Shown one piece after another: positions 1-8,559 of a stretch of DNA of 64,000 nt (position 1 is its first letter; the number at the start of each line of letters is the position of its first letter). This DNA comes from Streptacidiphilus rugosus AM-16 (GTDB lineage: Bacteria; Actinomycetota; Actinomycetes; Streptomycetales; Streptomycetaceae): assembly GCF_000744655.1 (NCBI RefSeq), contig NZ_JQMJ01000004.1, positions 4,960,001 to 5,024,000 on the forward strand, read 5' to 3'. The notes under the pieces were generated by a model. That model searched no databases. It saw only the letters and a list, made by a program, of their open reading frames with translations, and had not been told where the DNA came from. The position numbers were made by a program, and so were the translations under genes.

Positions 1-48
1 GACTGCCGGGCCGCTAGTGTCGGCCGCCCCGACAGCCCGAGGGGGGCC

Positions 49-1665
49 ATGCCCGACACGCCTGCCACCACGCCCGCCAACACACCGGCAGCCACGCCTG
101 CAGCCACACCCGCAGTCACGCCTGCGTCCGCGGGTGTGCAGCCACTCCTGCTCAAGCCGCCCGCTCCGCCCGCGTCGGCGCGCCCGGTCGACCGGGCCAC
201 CCTGTCCCGCCCGGCCGCTCCGCCGAGCGTCGGCGTCCTGGCCTCCGCCGCGCTCACCGGCCTGGCGGCCGCTGTCACTCTGCGCAGCGGGATCGGCGCC
301 AACCTGCTCGTCTGCGCGGCCGTCCTGGCCGGCGGCGCGGGCGTGACGGCGCACCGGACCGGCCGCAGGATCCGGCCCTGGACGGTCCTGTGGACGGTCG
401 CCGTGCTGGCGCTGCTCGCGGTGCCCGTCGTCTCCGCGTCCGCCTGGCCCACGCTCCTGGCGGTCTGCGCCGCGCTCGGCATCGGTTCGCTGGCCCTGCA
501 CGGCGGACGCCGCTGGGCCGGGGTCGGGCTCGGCCTGCTCGGCCTGTGGGCGCACCTCGGACCCGCCGTCGGCTGGGCCGCGGCCGCTCTGCGCGCCCTG
601 CGCTACCCGGGCCGGACCAAGCTCGCGGTGGCCGTCAGGACGGCGGCTGTCACCGCTGTGCTGCTGATCGTCTTCGGGCTGCTCTTCGGCACCGCCGACT
701 CCCAGGTCGGCTCGATCCTCGGCTCGATGCTGCCCACCGTCAGCGTCGGCGACACGCCCCTGCGGGTGCTGCTCTTCGCCCTCGGCACCTTGCTGGCCCT
801 GACCGCCGCCCACACCGCGGCGGCGCCCAGACGCTGGGACAGGACGCGGATCCCCGCAGGCAGGCAGCGCAGCCGCCTGGAGTGGGCGCTGCCCCTGGGC
901 CTGCTCAACCTGCTGTTCGGCGTCTTCGTGGGAGTCCAGCTGGCGGTGCTGTTCCGCAGCGGCTCGATCTACCGCCGCACCGGCCTCTTCCCGGCCGAGT
1001 ACGCCCGGCAGGGCTTCTGGCAGTTGCTGTGGGTGCTGGTGCTGACCCTCCTGGTGGTGGCGCTCGCCACGTACTGGGCTCCCCGCTCCACTGCGGGGGA
1101 TCGGCGGTTGGTGAAGTCCATGCTGGGCCTGTTGTGCACGCTCACCCTGGTGGTCGTGGTCTCGGCGCTCTACCGGATGAAGCTGTACGTCGACGCCTTC
1201 GGGCTGAGCAGGCTCCGGCTCTCCGTCGCGGGCGTGGAGATCTGGCTGGGCGTCGTCTTCGTTCTGCTGATCGCGGGCGGGATCCTCAGCAGCCGGGCCT
1301 GGCTGCCGCGTGCCGTCGTCCTCAGCGCGGCGGTGGGCCTGGCGGTGTACGGGCTGATCCGGCCGGACGCGCTGATCGCCGAACAGAACGTGGCCCGCTA
1401 CCGGCAGACCGGCCAGATCGACATCGGCTACCTGCGCGACCTGTCCGCGGACGCCGCCCCCGCGCTGGACGGCCTCCCCGATGACATGCGCGCCTGCGCG
1501 TTGCAGGGCATCAGCGACAACGCGGTCGCCCCGGACGCCCCGTGGTACGCCATCAGCCTCTCCGACGCCCGGACCCGCGCCATCCTCCGAGCCCGCCCGG
1601 TGACCTCACCCGACGACGCCTGTGCGCGCATCGGCGTCCCGCTCTACAACCCCCTGGGTGAGTAG
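49..1665 (+). CDS. DUF4173 multi-pass membrane protein
   Basis: Predicted 538-residue integral membrane protein. Residues 1 to about 65 are a Pro/Ala/Thr-rich tail, followed by roughly ten hydrophobic segments. The central part (FGVFVGVQLAVLF, then YARQGFWQLLWVLVLTLL, then ALYRMKLYVDAFGLSRLRL) is the conserved core of the DUF4173 family, common in Streptomyces. Function is unknown; family members often sit beside regulators, but here the upstream neighbour is outside the window. The ATG is preceded by GAGGGGGG at a good distance. The gene stands alone on this strand and is followed by a small hairpin. The family call is firm; any role would be speculation. Confidence 0.85.
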   Translation: MPDTPATTPANTPAATPAATPAVTPASAGVQPLLLKPPAPPASARPVDRATLSRPAAPPSVGVLASAALTGLAAAVTLRSGIGANLLVCAAVLAGGAGVTAHRTGRRIRPWTVLWTVAVLALLAVPVVSASAWPTLLAVCAALGIGSLALHGGRRWAGVGLGLLGLWAHLGPAVGWAAAALRALRYPGRTKLAVAVRTAAVTAVLLIVFGLLFGTADSQVGSILGSMLPTVSVGDTPLRVLLFALGTLLALTAAHTAAAPRRWDRTRIPAGRQRSRLEWALPLGLLNLLFGVFVGVQLAVLFRSGSIYRRTGLFPAEYARQGFWQLLWVLVLTLLVVALATYWAPRSTAGDRRLVKSMLGLLCTLTLVVVVSALYRMKLYVDAFGLSRLRLSVAGVEIWLGVVFVLLIAGGILSSRAWLPRAVVLSAAVGLAVYGLIRPDALIAEQNVARYRQTGQIDIGYLRDLSADAAPALDGLPDDMRACALQGISDNAVAPDAPWYAISLSDARTRAILRARPVTSPDDACARIGVPLYNPLGE

Positions 1666-1666
1666 G

Positions 1667-1688
1667 TCTGTTCGGCGGGGGCGCTGAA
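1667..1688 (+). terminator. small hairpin after the DUF4173 gene
   Basis: TGTTCGGC and GCTGAACA form a stem (one G-U pair) around a GGGGGC loop directly after the stop codon. There is no T-run. It is a possible weak terminator. Confidence 0.35.
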
Positions 1689-1895
1689 CACACCCGTCCC
1701 GCCCTCGTCACGACCGGAGTTCCTTGACGGCCGTCGGTCCACGTCGACCGTCATGGCCTGCGGCTGCCGTGCCCACCACCCACCGGGCATGGCAGCCCTG
1801 AGGTCCCACGAGGCCTCTGATGCCGAGAGACCGTCAAGCCCGAACCACACGGCGCTGCCACCGCTCCCAGCGGCGCAGCCGTCGGATCACGACAG

Positions 1896-1923
1896 TTGAC
1901 ATCCGGGCCTCACCTCCTACGAT
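1896..1923 (+). promoter_or_regulatory. sigma-70-like promoter giving a leaderless mRNA
   Basis: TTGACA (1896-1901) and TACGAT (1918-1923) are separated by 16 bases. A start site about 7 bases after the -10 box would fall on or next to the GTG at 1930, and no Shine-Dalgarno sequence lies before that GTG. The next gene is therefore probably translated from a leaderless transcript. Confidence 0.65.
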
Positions 1924-1929
1924 CCTCGC

Positions 1930-2424
1930 GTGGAAGAGATCAGACTCGGCTTCGGCCCACGTGAGAAGCGCAGAGTGTGGGTCCGGCTGGCAGTCCTCGT
2001 GACTGTCGCCGCAGTGCTCGCGCCAATCGGGTTCGACAGAGCGATGAAGGTCGATCCGGTCGGCACGGTGATCATGCTCGCCGCGGCTCTGGGCCTCGGG
2101 GCCTTCAAGCAGCTGGAGTACGCCTCGGAAGCCACGCTCCTCACTCCGCAGGGCGTCGTACTGAACAGCCGGCTGAAGCGCCGGACCGTCCCCTGGCAGG
2201 AGATCACCCGCATCGAGGCGCGCCGCCGGGTCACCGTGCCCACCGGCACGCCCCGGATGTTCGCCTACCTCCACTGCGCGGGCACGGCCCCGATCCGGGT
2301 GCCGGGTCTGCTGGAGGCCCGCTTCGGCCTGCCCAAGCAGGAGTTCCAGGACCAGCTCGGCGTTCTGCTGGAGCGCTGGCAGCGGGAGACCTCCAGGACC
2401 GACGCCGTCCTGGTCACGCTCTGA
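1930..2424 (+). CDS. PH-domain-like small membrane protein
   Basis: A 164-residue protein. Two hydrophobic segments (about residues 17-36 and 43-58) are followed by a cytoplasmic beta-rich part (GVVLNSRLKRRTVPWQEITR, then VTVPTGTPRMFAYL) that resembles bacterial PH-like domains found in actinobacterial membrane proteins. No catalytic motif is visible. The GTG start is chosen because a near-consensus promoter ends 7 bases upstream and there is no ribosome binding site, so initiation is probably leaderless. The family assignment rests on the pattern of a membrane hairpin plus a W-x-E-I-x-R-I strand and is moderately sure; the function is unknown. Confidence 0.7.
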   Translation: MEEIRLGFGPREKRRVWVRLAVLVTVAAVLAPIGFDRAMKVDPVGTVIMLAAALGLGAFKQLEYASEATLLTPQGVVLNSRLKRRTVPWQEITRIEARRRVTVPTGTPRMFAYLHCAGTAPIRVPGLLEARFGLPKQEFQDQLGVLLERWQRETSRTDAVLVTL

Positions 2425-2481
2425 CCTGGCCTGGGCGCCCCCGTTCGCAGGCGGCGTGGCGAGTCTGCGACGCTGTCCGAC

Positions 2482-3072
2482 GTGAACTCAGATCCGGTTG
2501 ATCCGGCTACCGGCCCTCGTCGTCACTACGACCGTGGAGGTCGGTTGGCCGGCTTCGCTCACCGACGAATCCTGGTCGTCTGCCCTCGGTGCGGCGGCCG
2601 GGCAGTCGTGGTTCCGCGGCCGGGTCTTCCCCTTGAGAGAGTGTTCGTCCCACGGCGTCTGGCCTGCAGCGGCTGCGGGGCCACAGCCGACTGGGAGCCG
2701 CGGCTCCCCTGGACCCAGATCCTGGGCGCTGCGGTCGGCGACAGCCAGGATCCGTTCTTCAGGCAGCCTCTCTGGCTGCAGACGTTCTGCGCGGGCCGGG
2801 TCCTGTGGGCCTACAACGAAGAACACGTCGACGCGCTCGCCGCCTTCGTGGACGCCCGGCTGCGCGAGAGCGGCCCGCTGGTGACGGCAGGCTCGATGTT
2901 CGCCAGGCTGCCGCTGTGGATGAAGCGGGCAGACAACCGCTCCGACGTCACGGCCGGCCTGGAGGCGCTGAAGGCGCTGGCCCAGCGGTCGGCGCCGGCC
3001 GACCGGTCCGATGCGGCGTTCGAGCACGGAGACCTTCCTCGCGCTCTGCGATCCGGTCGTCCCCGCACCTGA
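2482..3072 (+). CDS. zinc-ribbon protein of unknown function
   Basis: A 196-residue protein with an N-terminal zinc ribbon: CPRCGG (about residues 34-39) and CSGCGA (about 62-67), spaced as two CxxC knuckles. The middle is rich in Trp, Phe and Leu (WTQILGAAVGD, PLWLQTFCAGRVLWAYNEEH), and the C-terminus is a short basic tail. Similar small proteins occur in Streptomyces without known function. The GTG start lies 57 bases after the previous stop; a start further downstream is unlikely because the ribbon begins soon after. The role could be nucleic-acid or protein binding, but nothing in the sequence decides this. Confidence 0.7.
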   Translation: MNSDPVDPATGPRRHYDRGGRLAGFAHRRILVVCPRCGGRAVVVPRPGLPLERVFVPRRLACSGCGATADWEPRLPWTQILGAAVGDSQDPFFRQPLWLQTFCAGRVLWAYNEEHVDALAAFVDARLRESGPLVTAGSMFARLPLWMKRADNRSDVTAGLEALKALAQRSAPADRSDAAFEHGDLPRALRSGRPRT

Positions 3073-3262
3073 GGACCGCAGACGATGCCGTCGACCGGGG
3101 CATCGGAATTGCCCCGGCCCGTGTCGCTTAGGGTGGTGGCCACTCGAGGAACGCGACAGGGCAGGTGGTCGGATCTTCGCTGCCGCCTTCCTCGCCCGAG
3201 TCAACGCGCCCGTTCCGCCGACCGCGGTACGCATCCGGCGGGCTTCTTGAGTCAGGAGTTTC

Positions 3263-3736
3263 ATGCGTCCGTTCGTGGACAAGGTCGCACCGGAGATCTG
3301 GAAGGCGGCCCAGGCCTACTCGGCCGTGGTCACGGAATCCGCGTCCGCCCGGGGTCTTTCGTCGCAGGAGAGGGAGCTGATCAAGGTCCGTGCCTCCCAG
3401 ATGAACGCGTGCTCGTTCTGCCTCGACCTGCACGGCCGGGAGGCCCGGCAGTCCGGGCTTCCGCAGCAGAAGTTGGATCTGCTGCCGGCCTGGCGGGAGG
3501 CGAACGTCTTCTCCGAGCGCGAGCGGGCGGTGCTGGCCGTCGCGGAGGCGGCCACGAGTCTGCCGCTGACCGACGAAGCGGAAGCGGACCTGGCCGGAGC
3601 ACGGCACGTGCTCGGTGACGACGCGTTCGTGGCCGCGGAGTGGGTGGCGATCACGATCAACGCGTTCAACAGGATCTCCATCCTCAGTCAGCACCCCGTC
3701 CGCCCGCGCGACGCGGAGGGAAAGCTCGTTCGGTGA
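3263..3736 (+). CDS. AhpD-like carboxymuconolactone decarboxylase family protein
   Basis: A 157-residue protein of the CMD/AhpD fold. The redox-type motif CSFCLDLHGREA (about residues 51-62) has the CxxC pair and following His used by AhpD-like alkylhydroperoxidases to reduce peroxides. The flanking helices (RELIKVRASQMNACSFC and ERERAVLAVAEAATSL) fit the family. The start ATG has AGGAG about 7 bases upstream. No peroxiredoxin (AhpC) partner lies nearby, so the electron partner is unknown. It stands alone and converges with the DUF4383 gene. Confidence 0.85.
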   Translation: MRPFVDKVAPEIWKAAQAYSAVVTESASARGLSSQERELIKVRASQMNACSFCLDLHGREARQSGLPQQKLDLLPAWREANVFSERERAVLAVAEAATSLPLTDEAEADLAGARHVLGDDAFVAAEWVAITINAFNRISILSQHPVRPRDAEGKLVR

Positions 3737-3739
3737 TCG

Positions 3740-3772
3740 GGCCGCGGTGGCGTCCGCGGGCGCCTCGCGGCC
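3740..3772. terminator. hairpin between convergent genes
   Basis: GGCCGCG (3740-3746) and CGCGGCC (3766-3772) form a stem between the stop codons of two convergent genes. It is a short, U-less candidate terminator for both strands. Confidence 0.35.
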
Positions 3773-3778
3773 GACCGC

Positions 3779-4312
3779 TCACTGCGTGAGGGGTGGCCGC
3801 TGTCCCGTTCCGCCGGCGGGGAGGGAGAGGCGTCGCTGCTCGGCGTCGGCCCGTTCGGGGTGGCGGGCGCGCCAGTAGGGGTTGTCGTGAGGCAGTTTCC
3901 AGCTGACCCGTCCGTACATGCCGAAGGTGGCGACGACCAGGCCCATGATGAAGCTGAACATGACGTTGGGCATCCGGAACGCGAGGAAGTTGGCGCTGGA
4001 GTCGAGCAGGCCCAGGTTGACGAAGCCGCTGAGGACGAAGGCGGCGCCGACGACGATGTTGATCGTGGAAGCCGTGTTTCCGCCGATGACCGCGCCCACG
4101 ATCAGAGCGACGGCGAACAGGATGGACAGGAAACTGAGCAGACCGTTGCTGGACAGGCCGGCGACCTGCTCACCGTGGGTGCTGAAGAACGCCAGGCCGT
4201 CGGCGAATCCGAGGCAGCCGAAGACGAGCAGTGCCACCCCGCACAGGCCGGCGCCGTATCGGTAGACCTGGCCGAGGCGATGGTCCACCGGCAGTTCGTC
4301 GAGCAGTTTCAT
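3779..4312 (-). CDS. DUF4383 membrane protein
   Basis: A 177-residue protein with four hydrophobic segments. The family signature is clear: LAFFSTHG, then SNGLLSFLSILFAVALI, GGNTASTINIVVG, and the C-terminal GRVSWKLPHDNPYW, which are typical of DUF4383 in actinobacteria. The molecular role is unknown; members are often stress-associated. The ATG at 4312 is chosen for its GGGAGAG upstream; a TTG 33 bases earlier is possible. It lies 119 bases downstream of the TPR gene on the same strand. Confidence 0.85.
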   Translation of the reverse strand: MKLLDELPVDHRLGQVYRYGAGLCGVALLVFGCLGFADGLAFFSTHGEQVAGLSSNGLLSFLSILFAVALIVGAVIGGNTASTINIVVGAAFVLSGFVNLGLLDSSANFLAFRMPNVMFSFIMGLVVATFGMYGRVSWKLPHDNPYWRARHPERADAEQRRLSLPAGGTGQRPPLTQ

Positions 4313-4431
4313 CTCGCTCTCCCAGCTCTGATCGGACAAGGTGCCCTGCGCGTTCCAGGTGATGCCCGATCTCGGGCGCGGGCGAGCGGGACCGTTTGTG
4401 CAGCGTTTCTGCGCGAAGCACGCGGAGTCGC

Positions 4432-5727
4432 TCAGTCCTGGAGGACGGCCACCGCTTCCCGGACGCGACCGAGGTCGACGAGATGTTCCGCGAGGGCGAC
4501 GCGGGTGGCGGGCAGCTGCTGCCGAAGGACGGTCACGGCCTCCTCGGGGCGTCCGGCCAGCTTCAGCAGCTCGGCGACGGCCGGGGCCGCGTACCAGGTA
4601 CCTCCCTGCCGGTGTGCGCGTGCCCGACCGAGGGCCTCCTCGGGGCGACCGGCGGCCGCGATCAGCCTGAGCCGTGCCCGGAAGGTCTCCCATTCCTCCT
4701 CGCCGCGCCGGGACGTGAGGCCGTCGAGGTAGGCCAGGCCGTCCTCGGGACGCCCCTCGGCGGCGTAGCGGTCGCAGAGCCTGTCGATGATCCGGTGCTC
4801 CTCGCCGTCCGGTGAGTCGGCAAGCCGGCGCAGAACCTCGACGGCCTCCGCGCCTCGGCCGTGGCGGGCCAGAAGTTCGGAGAGCCGCAGTGCCATCCGG
4901 CGACGGCCGCCGACCCAGGCGCAGGGCTGTCGGTAGGCCGCGACCGCGCCGTCCACGTCCCCGCGTCGCTCCAGCAGTTCGGCGAGGCGCTGGGCGGCGA
5001 AGCCGTGGTCCTCGACCGCCGCGTAGGCGCGCAGCTCCTCGATCCTGTCGTGGTGGGCCAGCAGGTCGGCCAGTTGGTCGTGGTCGGCGTCGGGCGTGCT
5101 GCGCCGGGTGCGCAGCAGCGCCACGGCCTCGTCCGTGCGGCCCTGGCGTTCGCGGACGGCGGCGAGCAGGTCCACGGCGTTGTGCGGCTCGCAGGTGCGG
5201 CGGCATGCGGCGTTGTCGCAGTGGTGGCCTGCTTCGACGCGGGCGGCCAGCAGCGCGGCGGCGTCCTGGTCACGGCCCGCGTCCCTGGCGGCGTCGACGA
5301 GCGCTGCGGCGATGGCTCCGTCGTCGAGGAGCGGGACCAGCAGGGCGAACGCCTCTTCGCCGCGGCCGTGGCGGGCGAGGAGGCGGGCGTGGAACTCGAG
5401 CGCGGGCCGGTATCCGCTCGCGGCGTGAGGGTGGGTCAGCGCGATCGCCTCGGCTGCCCTGCGGCAGTCCGCGAGCAGCCCGGCAGCGGTCTCGGCCGCC
5501 GTCCACCACCCCGTGTGGAGGTAAGGGGCGAGGAGCTCCAGGGCCTCGGGGTGCCGGTCCTGCCCGGCGAGCAGCCTTGCGTACTCACGGGCGCAGAACC
5601 ACTCCCCCCGGGTGGCCTGGTACGCCACCTCGTCGCCGTGCCCGAGCTCGACGAGCCGGGCGACCAGCTGCGGCGGGATGCACGCGGTCTCCGTCCGGGC
5701 CTGACGGGCGAGTTCGTCGGCGTCCAC
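4432..5727 (-). CDS. tetratricopeptide-repeat protein
   Basis: A 431-residue soluble protein built almost entirely of roughly 34-residue helical repeats. Examples are the LAEHLVDLGRVREAVAVL, LSELLARHGRGAEAVEVLRR and LAGRPEEAVTVLRQQ units, each with the small-large TPR spacing. A His/Cys-rich insert (HHCDNAACRRTCEPHN, near the middle) breaks the array and could bind a metal. No enzymatic domain or membrane segment is seen. The start is GTG, with 11 bases separating it from the stop of the MarR gene, so the two may share a transcript. It is likely a protein-binding scaffold; the partner is unknown. Confidence 0.75.
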   Translation of the reverse strand: MDADELARQARTETACIPPQLVARLVELGHGDEVAYQATRGEWFCAREYARLLAGQDRHPEALELLAPYLHTGWWTAAETAAGLLADCRRAAEAIALTHPHAASGYRPALEFHARLLARHGRGEEAFALLVPLLDDGAIAAALVDAARDAGRDQDAAALLAARVEAGHHCDNAACRRTCEPHNAVDLLAAVRERQGRTDEAVALLRTRRSTPDADHDQLADLLAHHDRIEELRAYAAVEDHGFAAQRLAELLERRGDVDGAVAAYRQPCAWVGGRRRMALRLSELLARHGRGAEAVEVLRRLADSPDGEEHRIIDRLCDRYAAEGRPEDGLAYLDGLTSRRGEEEWETFRARLRLIAAAGRPEEALGRARAHRQGGTWYAAPAVAELLKLAGRPEEAVTVLRQQLPATRVALAEHLVDLGRVREAVAVLQD

Positions 5728-5738
5728 GACGCAGGACT

Positions 5739-6227
5739 CTAGCCCGCGTCGGCGCCGGACGTGCCGGTGGGCGGGGGGCTGATGCGGCGGGCCAGCGCCT
5801 CGCCTGCGGGGAAGGCCCGGGCGATGCTGCGGAGGAGGTCGAGGCCCTGCTGCGTCGGCTGGTCGGCCGTGAGGTGGTCCAGGGAGTCGTAGAGCCGTGC
5901 CTCGACCTCGACGATCCGGCGCTCCAGGGCGCGGCCCTCGGTCGTCAGCGAGAGGGTGACGTAGCGGCGGTCGGCGGGGTCGGTGTCGCGCCGGACCAGA
6001 TCCTGGGCGACCAGGCGGTCCACCAGGCGGCTGGGGCTCGCGGTGGTCTCGCAGACCAGCAGCTCCCCGAGCCCGGACAGGGTGAGCGGCTGGCGGTCGC
6101 CCAGCACCCGCAGGACCTCGGCCTGGGACGGTGTGACGCCGAGGGGCCTGAGGTCGGCCGCGAGCTGTTTGTTGCCCTCGCGCTGGATCGCCAGGATCAG
6201 GTAGCGCAGTTCCTCGGCGGTCCTCAT
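5739..6227 (-). CDS. MarR-family transcriptional regulator
   Basis: A 162-residue winged-helix regulator. The DNA-binding part spans about residues 25-95: VTPSQAEVLRVLG, then LTLSGLGELLVCETTASPSRLVDRLV (recognition helix), and the wing DPADRRYVTLSLTTEG with the family's D-x-R-D/R pattern. Long terminal helices supply the dimer interface. The ATG at 6227 has GGAGGGG upstream at about 8 bases. It is the first gene of a possible operon with the TPR gene. A palindrome overlapping its likely -10 box suggests autoregulation. The ligand is unknown. Confidence 0.88.
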   Translation of the reverse strand: MRTAEELRYLILAIQREGNKQLAADLRPLGVTPSQAEVLRVLGDRQPLTLSGLGELLVCETTASPSRLVDRLVAQDLVRRDTDPADRRYVTLSLTTEGRALERRIVEVEARLYDSLDHLTADQPTQQGLDLLRSIARAFPAGEALARRISPPPTGTSGADAG

Positions 6228-6248
6228 CGGCACCCCTCCCTCATCGGG

Positions 6249-6274
6249 CAACATATTACACGACATCCATGTTG
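6249..6274. promoter_or_regulatory. candidate MarR operator
   Basis: CAACAT (6249-6254) and ATGTTG (6269-6274) form an inverted repeat 22 bases upstream of the MarR start. On the minus strand TAATAT (6258-6253) could be its -10 box. Arm length and position suit a MarR dimer site, but the match is short. Confidence 0.4.
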
Positions 6275-6421
6275 GGTCCCGGGCGGTCGGCGGTTGGCGA
6301 ACCGACCTACGACGACGGCCTCCTGGCCGTCGTGCCCACACACTCCCGAACGCCGCCGCGCGCCTCGTCGCCGCGACAGCGCGGCCGTGGTGGTCCGGGC
6401 GGCAGACGGCCGGGACGGGCG

Positions 6422-8506
6422 CTACCCTCCTGGCTCGACGACCGAGACCTCCTCGGCCGAGGCGAGGACCAGTCGGTTCGGCCCGAGCAGCAGGAGGCCG
6501 AGGACGGGTGCGCCGAGGCGCAGGTCCCGGGGGTCCTCCTCGCCGCCGAACCGGAGCAGGCGGACCAGGCCGTCGGCCCAACTCACGGCGAGCGTCAGCG
6601 GGTTGCCCACTGCCTCGGTCCCGACCGCCACGGAGACGGAGAGCACCGGGCAGGCGCGCCGGTCCAGCGGTTCGGGGAACGGTTCCGCGCCGGGGCTCCA
6701 CAGCCGGACCGTGCCGTCCGCGCCACCGCTGAACACCAGAGGGGGCAGTCCCGGCGGCTGCGCGACGGCCAGCGACGAGACCGGGCCGGTGTGCGGGCGG
6801 ACCCGCTCCGTCCGGTCGGCGTCGGCGCCCCCGTCCGCATCGGGGGAAGTGTGCGCGCCGGACTGGTGCCAGGTCAGTTCGCCGGCGGCGTTGCCCAGGA
6901 CGCAGGCGTCACCGAAGCGCAGCAGCGCGAAGAGTTCGCTCTCCGTCCGGGCGGCGGAGGGGAGTTCGAGACTCGACGTGCCCCAGACGTCCAGCCGGGT
7001 CAGCGAGCCGTCGTCGCCGTAGTCCAGCGCCCGCAACGGGTGCGGCTGTGCCAGCGGCACGCGGCCGAGGGAGCTGCCGTCGATCAGGGAGAGCCGGTGG
7101 AGACCACCGGTCGCGTCGGCGATCAGCAGCGAGCCGTCGGACTTGCCGTCCGCCGCACGGCCCGCCGCGAGCGCGGTCACCGGACCGGGCCAGGAGGCGG
7201 CGCCGCGCGCGAGCCGCCACAGCGTGCGCAGCCCGCCGCCGGCGGCCCGGCCTTCACGCGTGGGCGCGAGCGGGGTGCCGTGCAGTCGGTGGCGCAGGAT
7301 CTCGGCGCGGACGCCGGGGTCGTCCTCCTCCGTGAGGGCGGGACCGGCCTCGGCCCAGGCCTGGGCGAGCGGGCCGGTCGCCCCGGTGGCCTTGAGCGCG
7401 GTGGTGATCCGGTGCGGGTCGGCCCGCACCAGGAACTCCGGGTCCCCGAGCAGGTCCTGGGCCTGACCGGTCGCCAGCGTCTGGGTCAGCAGCAGGGTCA
7501 GGTGCTCCTCCGGCACGCCGTCCAGGTCGGGGCGGCCGTCCGACCGCCGCGGCACGGCCTGCACCAGGGCACGGCACAGCTGCTGCGGCAGCTCCTCCGG
7601 CATGTGCGGGCGGACATGGTCCGCGAGCGCGGTGCTCAGCAGCGGCACGCCTGACGGCGCGACGGGCAGCAGCTCCGCGACCAGTCGGCGAGCCTCGGGG
7701 TCGGGCACGAGCAGCGTCCAGCCCTCCGCCGTGAGGGGCGCGTCCACGGTGGCGAGGGCGGCGAGCGCGGGCCGGGCCGCGTCGGGCGTCCCGGCCCACC
7801 AGCGGTCGAGCAGCTCGACCGACGGACGCCCAGCGCCGAACCCTTCGCCGAGCCCTGCGGCGAGTCGCGCCAGACCGGGGCTGGGGTACGCGGCCTCGGC
7901 CGGCGGACGCGCCGTCGCGGGCGCGCCCGGGAGCCCGGCGTACCAGCGACCGAACCGCTCGGCATCGGTCCACTGGGGTGCGTCGAGGTCCATGACGGCG
8001 GCGGGCACGTCGTCGGCGCCCGTCGCCTCCCGCAGCAGCGCCGCCGTCGTGGCGTCGGTCTCGACGACGATGCGCACCTGCGGCAGTTCGAGCAGCGGGA
8101 GGACCAGCTCGTCCAGGACCTGGCGTGGCTCGTCGGGCAGCGCGGGCCCGCCGGCGCGATGCAGGTCGGCCAGGCAGAACACGGTCGGCCGGGAGTCGGC
8201 GGCGAGGGCGCCGACGAGCTGCGCCGGGGTCCGTGCGTAGAGGTCGAGTTGGCGGGCGGCGATCCACACCGCCGAGGAGACGGTCAGCCCGAGCAGCGGC
8301 ACCATCGCGTGGACGCGCCGCTCCTGCGGCGCGTCGTCGGCGGAGCAGGCCGTCGTCAGCCACGCCAGCAGATGGCTCTTGCCCGAGCCCGGCGCGCCGG
8401 TGACCACGCACAGTCGCGGCGCGAGCGGATCGGCCAGCCATCCGAACAGCGCCGCCCCGGCGGGCTTCCGCCCGCCCGGCAGCGGCGGCACCGGTGTCCG
8501 TTCCAT
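6422..8506 (-). CDS. P-loop ATPase with C-terminal WD40-like repeats
   Basis: A 694-residue protein. Walker A is GAPGSGKSHL (residues 37-46), followed by a helical ATPase region with a likely Walker B (TVFCLADLHRAG) and LPQVRIVVETDA, giving a STAND/AAA-like layout. The C-terminal third carries WD40-type blades: TALAAGRAADGKSDGSLLIADATGGLH, then VSSLAVAQ followed by LVFSGGADGTVRLWSP, and LAVSWADGLVRLLRF. No transmembrane segment is seen. It is the last gene of the toxin/immunity operon, 53 bases after the SUKH-4/deaminase gene. Similar ATPase-WD40 proteins sit beside SUKH-4 genes in Streptomyces. The role is inferred to be regulatory or sensory within the module; no direct evidence. Confidence 0.75.
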   Translation of the reverse strand: MERTPVPPLPGGRKPAGAALFGWLADPLAPRLCVVTGAPGSGKSHLLAWLTTACSADDAPQERRVHAMVPLLGLTVSSAVWIAARQLDLYARTPAQLVGALAADSRPTVFCLADLHRAGGPALPDEPRQVLDELVLPLLELPQVRIVVETDATTAALLREATGADDVPAAVMDLDAPQWTDAERFGRWYAGLPGAPATARPPAEAAYPSPGLARLAAGLGEGFGAGRPSVELLDRWWAGTPDAARPALAALATVDAPLTAEGWTLLVPDPEARRLVAELLPVAPSGVPLLSTALADHVRPHMPEELPQQLCRALVQAVPRRSDGRPDLDGVPEEHLTLLLTQTLATGQAQDLLGDPEFLVRADPHRITTALKATGATGPLAQAWAEAGPALTEEDDPGVRAEILRHRLHGTPLAPTREGRAAGGGLRTLWRLARGAASWPGPVTALAAGRAADGKSDGSLLIADATGGLHRLSLIDGSSLGRVPLAQPHPLRALDYGDDGSLTRLDVWGTSSLELPSAARTESELFALLRFGDACVLGNAAGELTWHQSGAHTSPDADGGADADRTERVRPHTGPVSSLAVAQPPGLPPLVFSGGADGTVRLWSPGAEPFPEPLDRRACPVLSVSVAVGTEAVGNPLTLAVSWADGLVRLLRFGGEEDPRDLRLGAPVLGLLLLGPNRLVLASAEEVSVVEPGG

Positions 8507-8559
8507 CGCGTCTCGTCCCCTGTCCCCGGTCGCCCTGAGCCGGCGGCTGTCTGTGTCGG

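Noticed and set aside
6269-7654. Long plus-strand open frame (461 codons) opposite the ATPase gene
   Set aside because: It is the antisense shadow of the ATPase/WD40 gene; composition is Arg/Gly/Ala-rich, with no domain and no ribosome site, as expected for high-GC opposite-strand frames.
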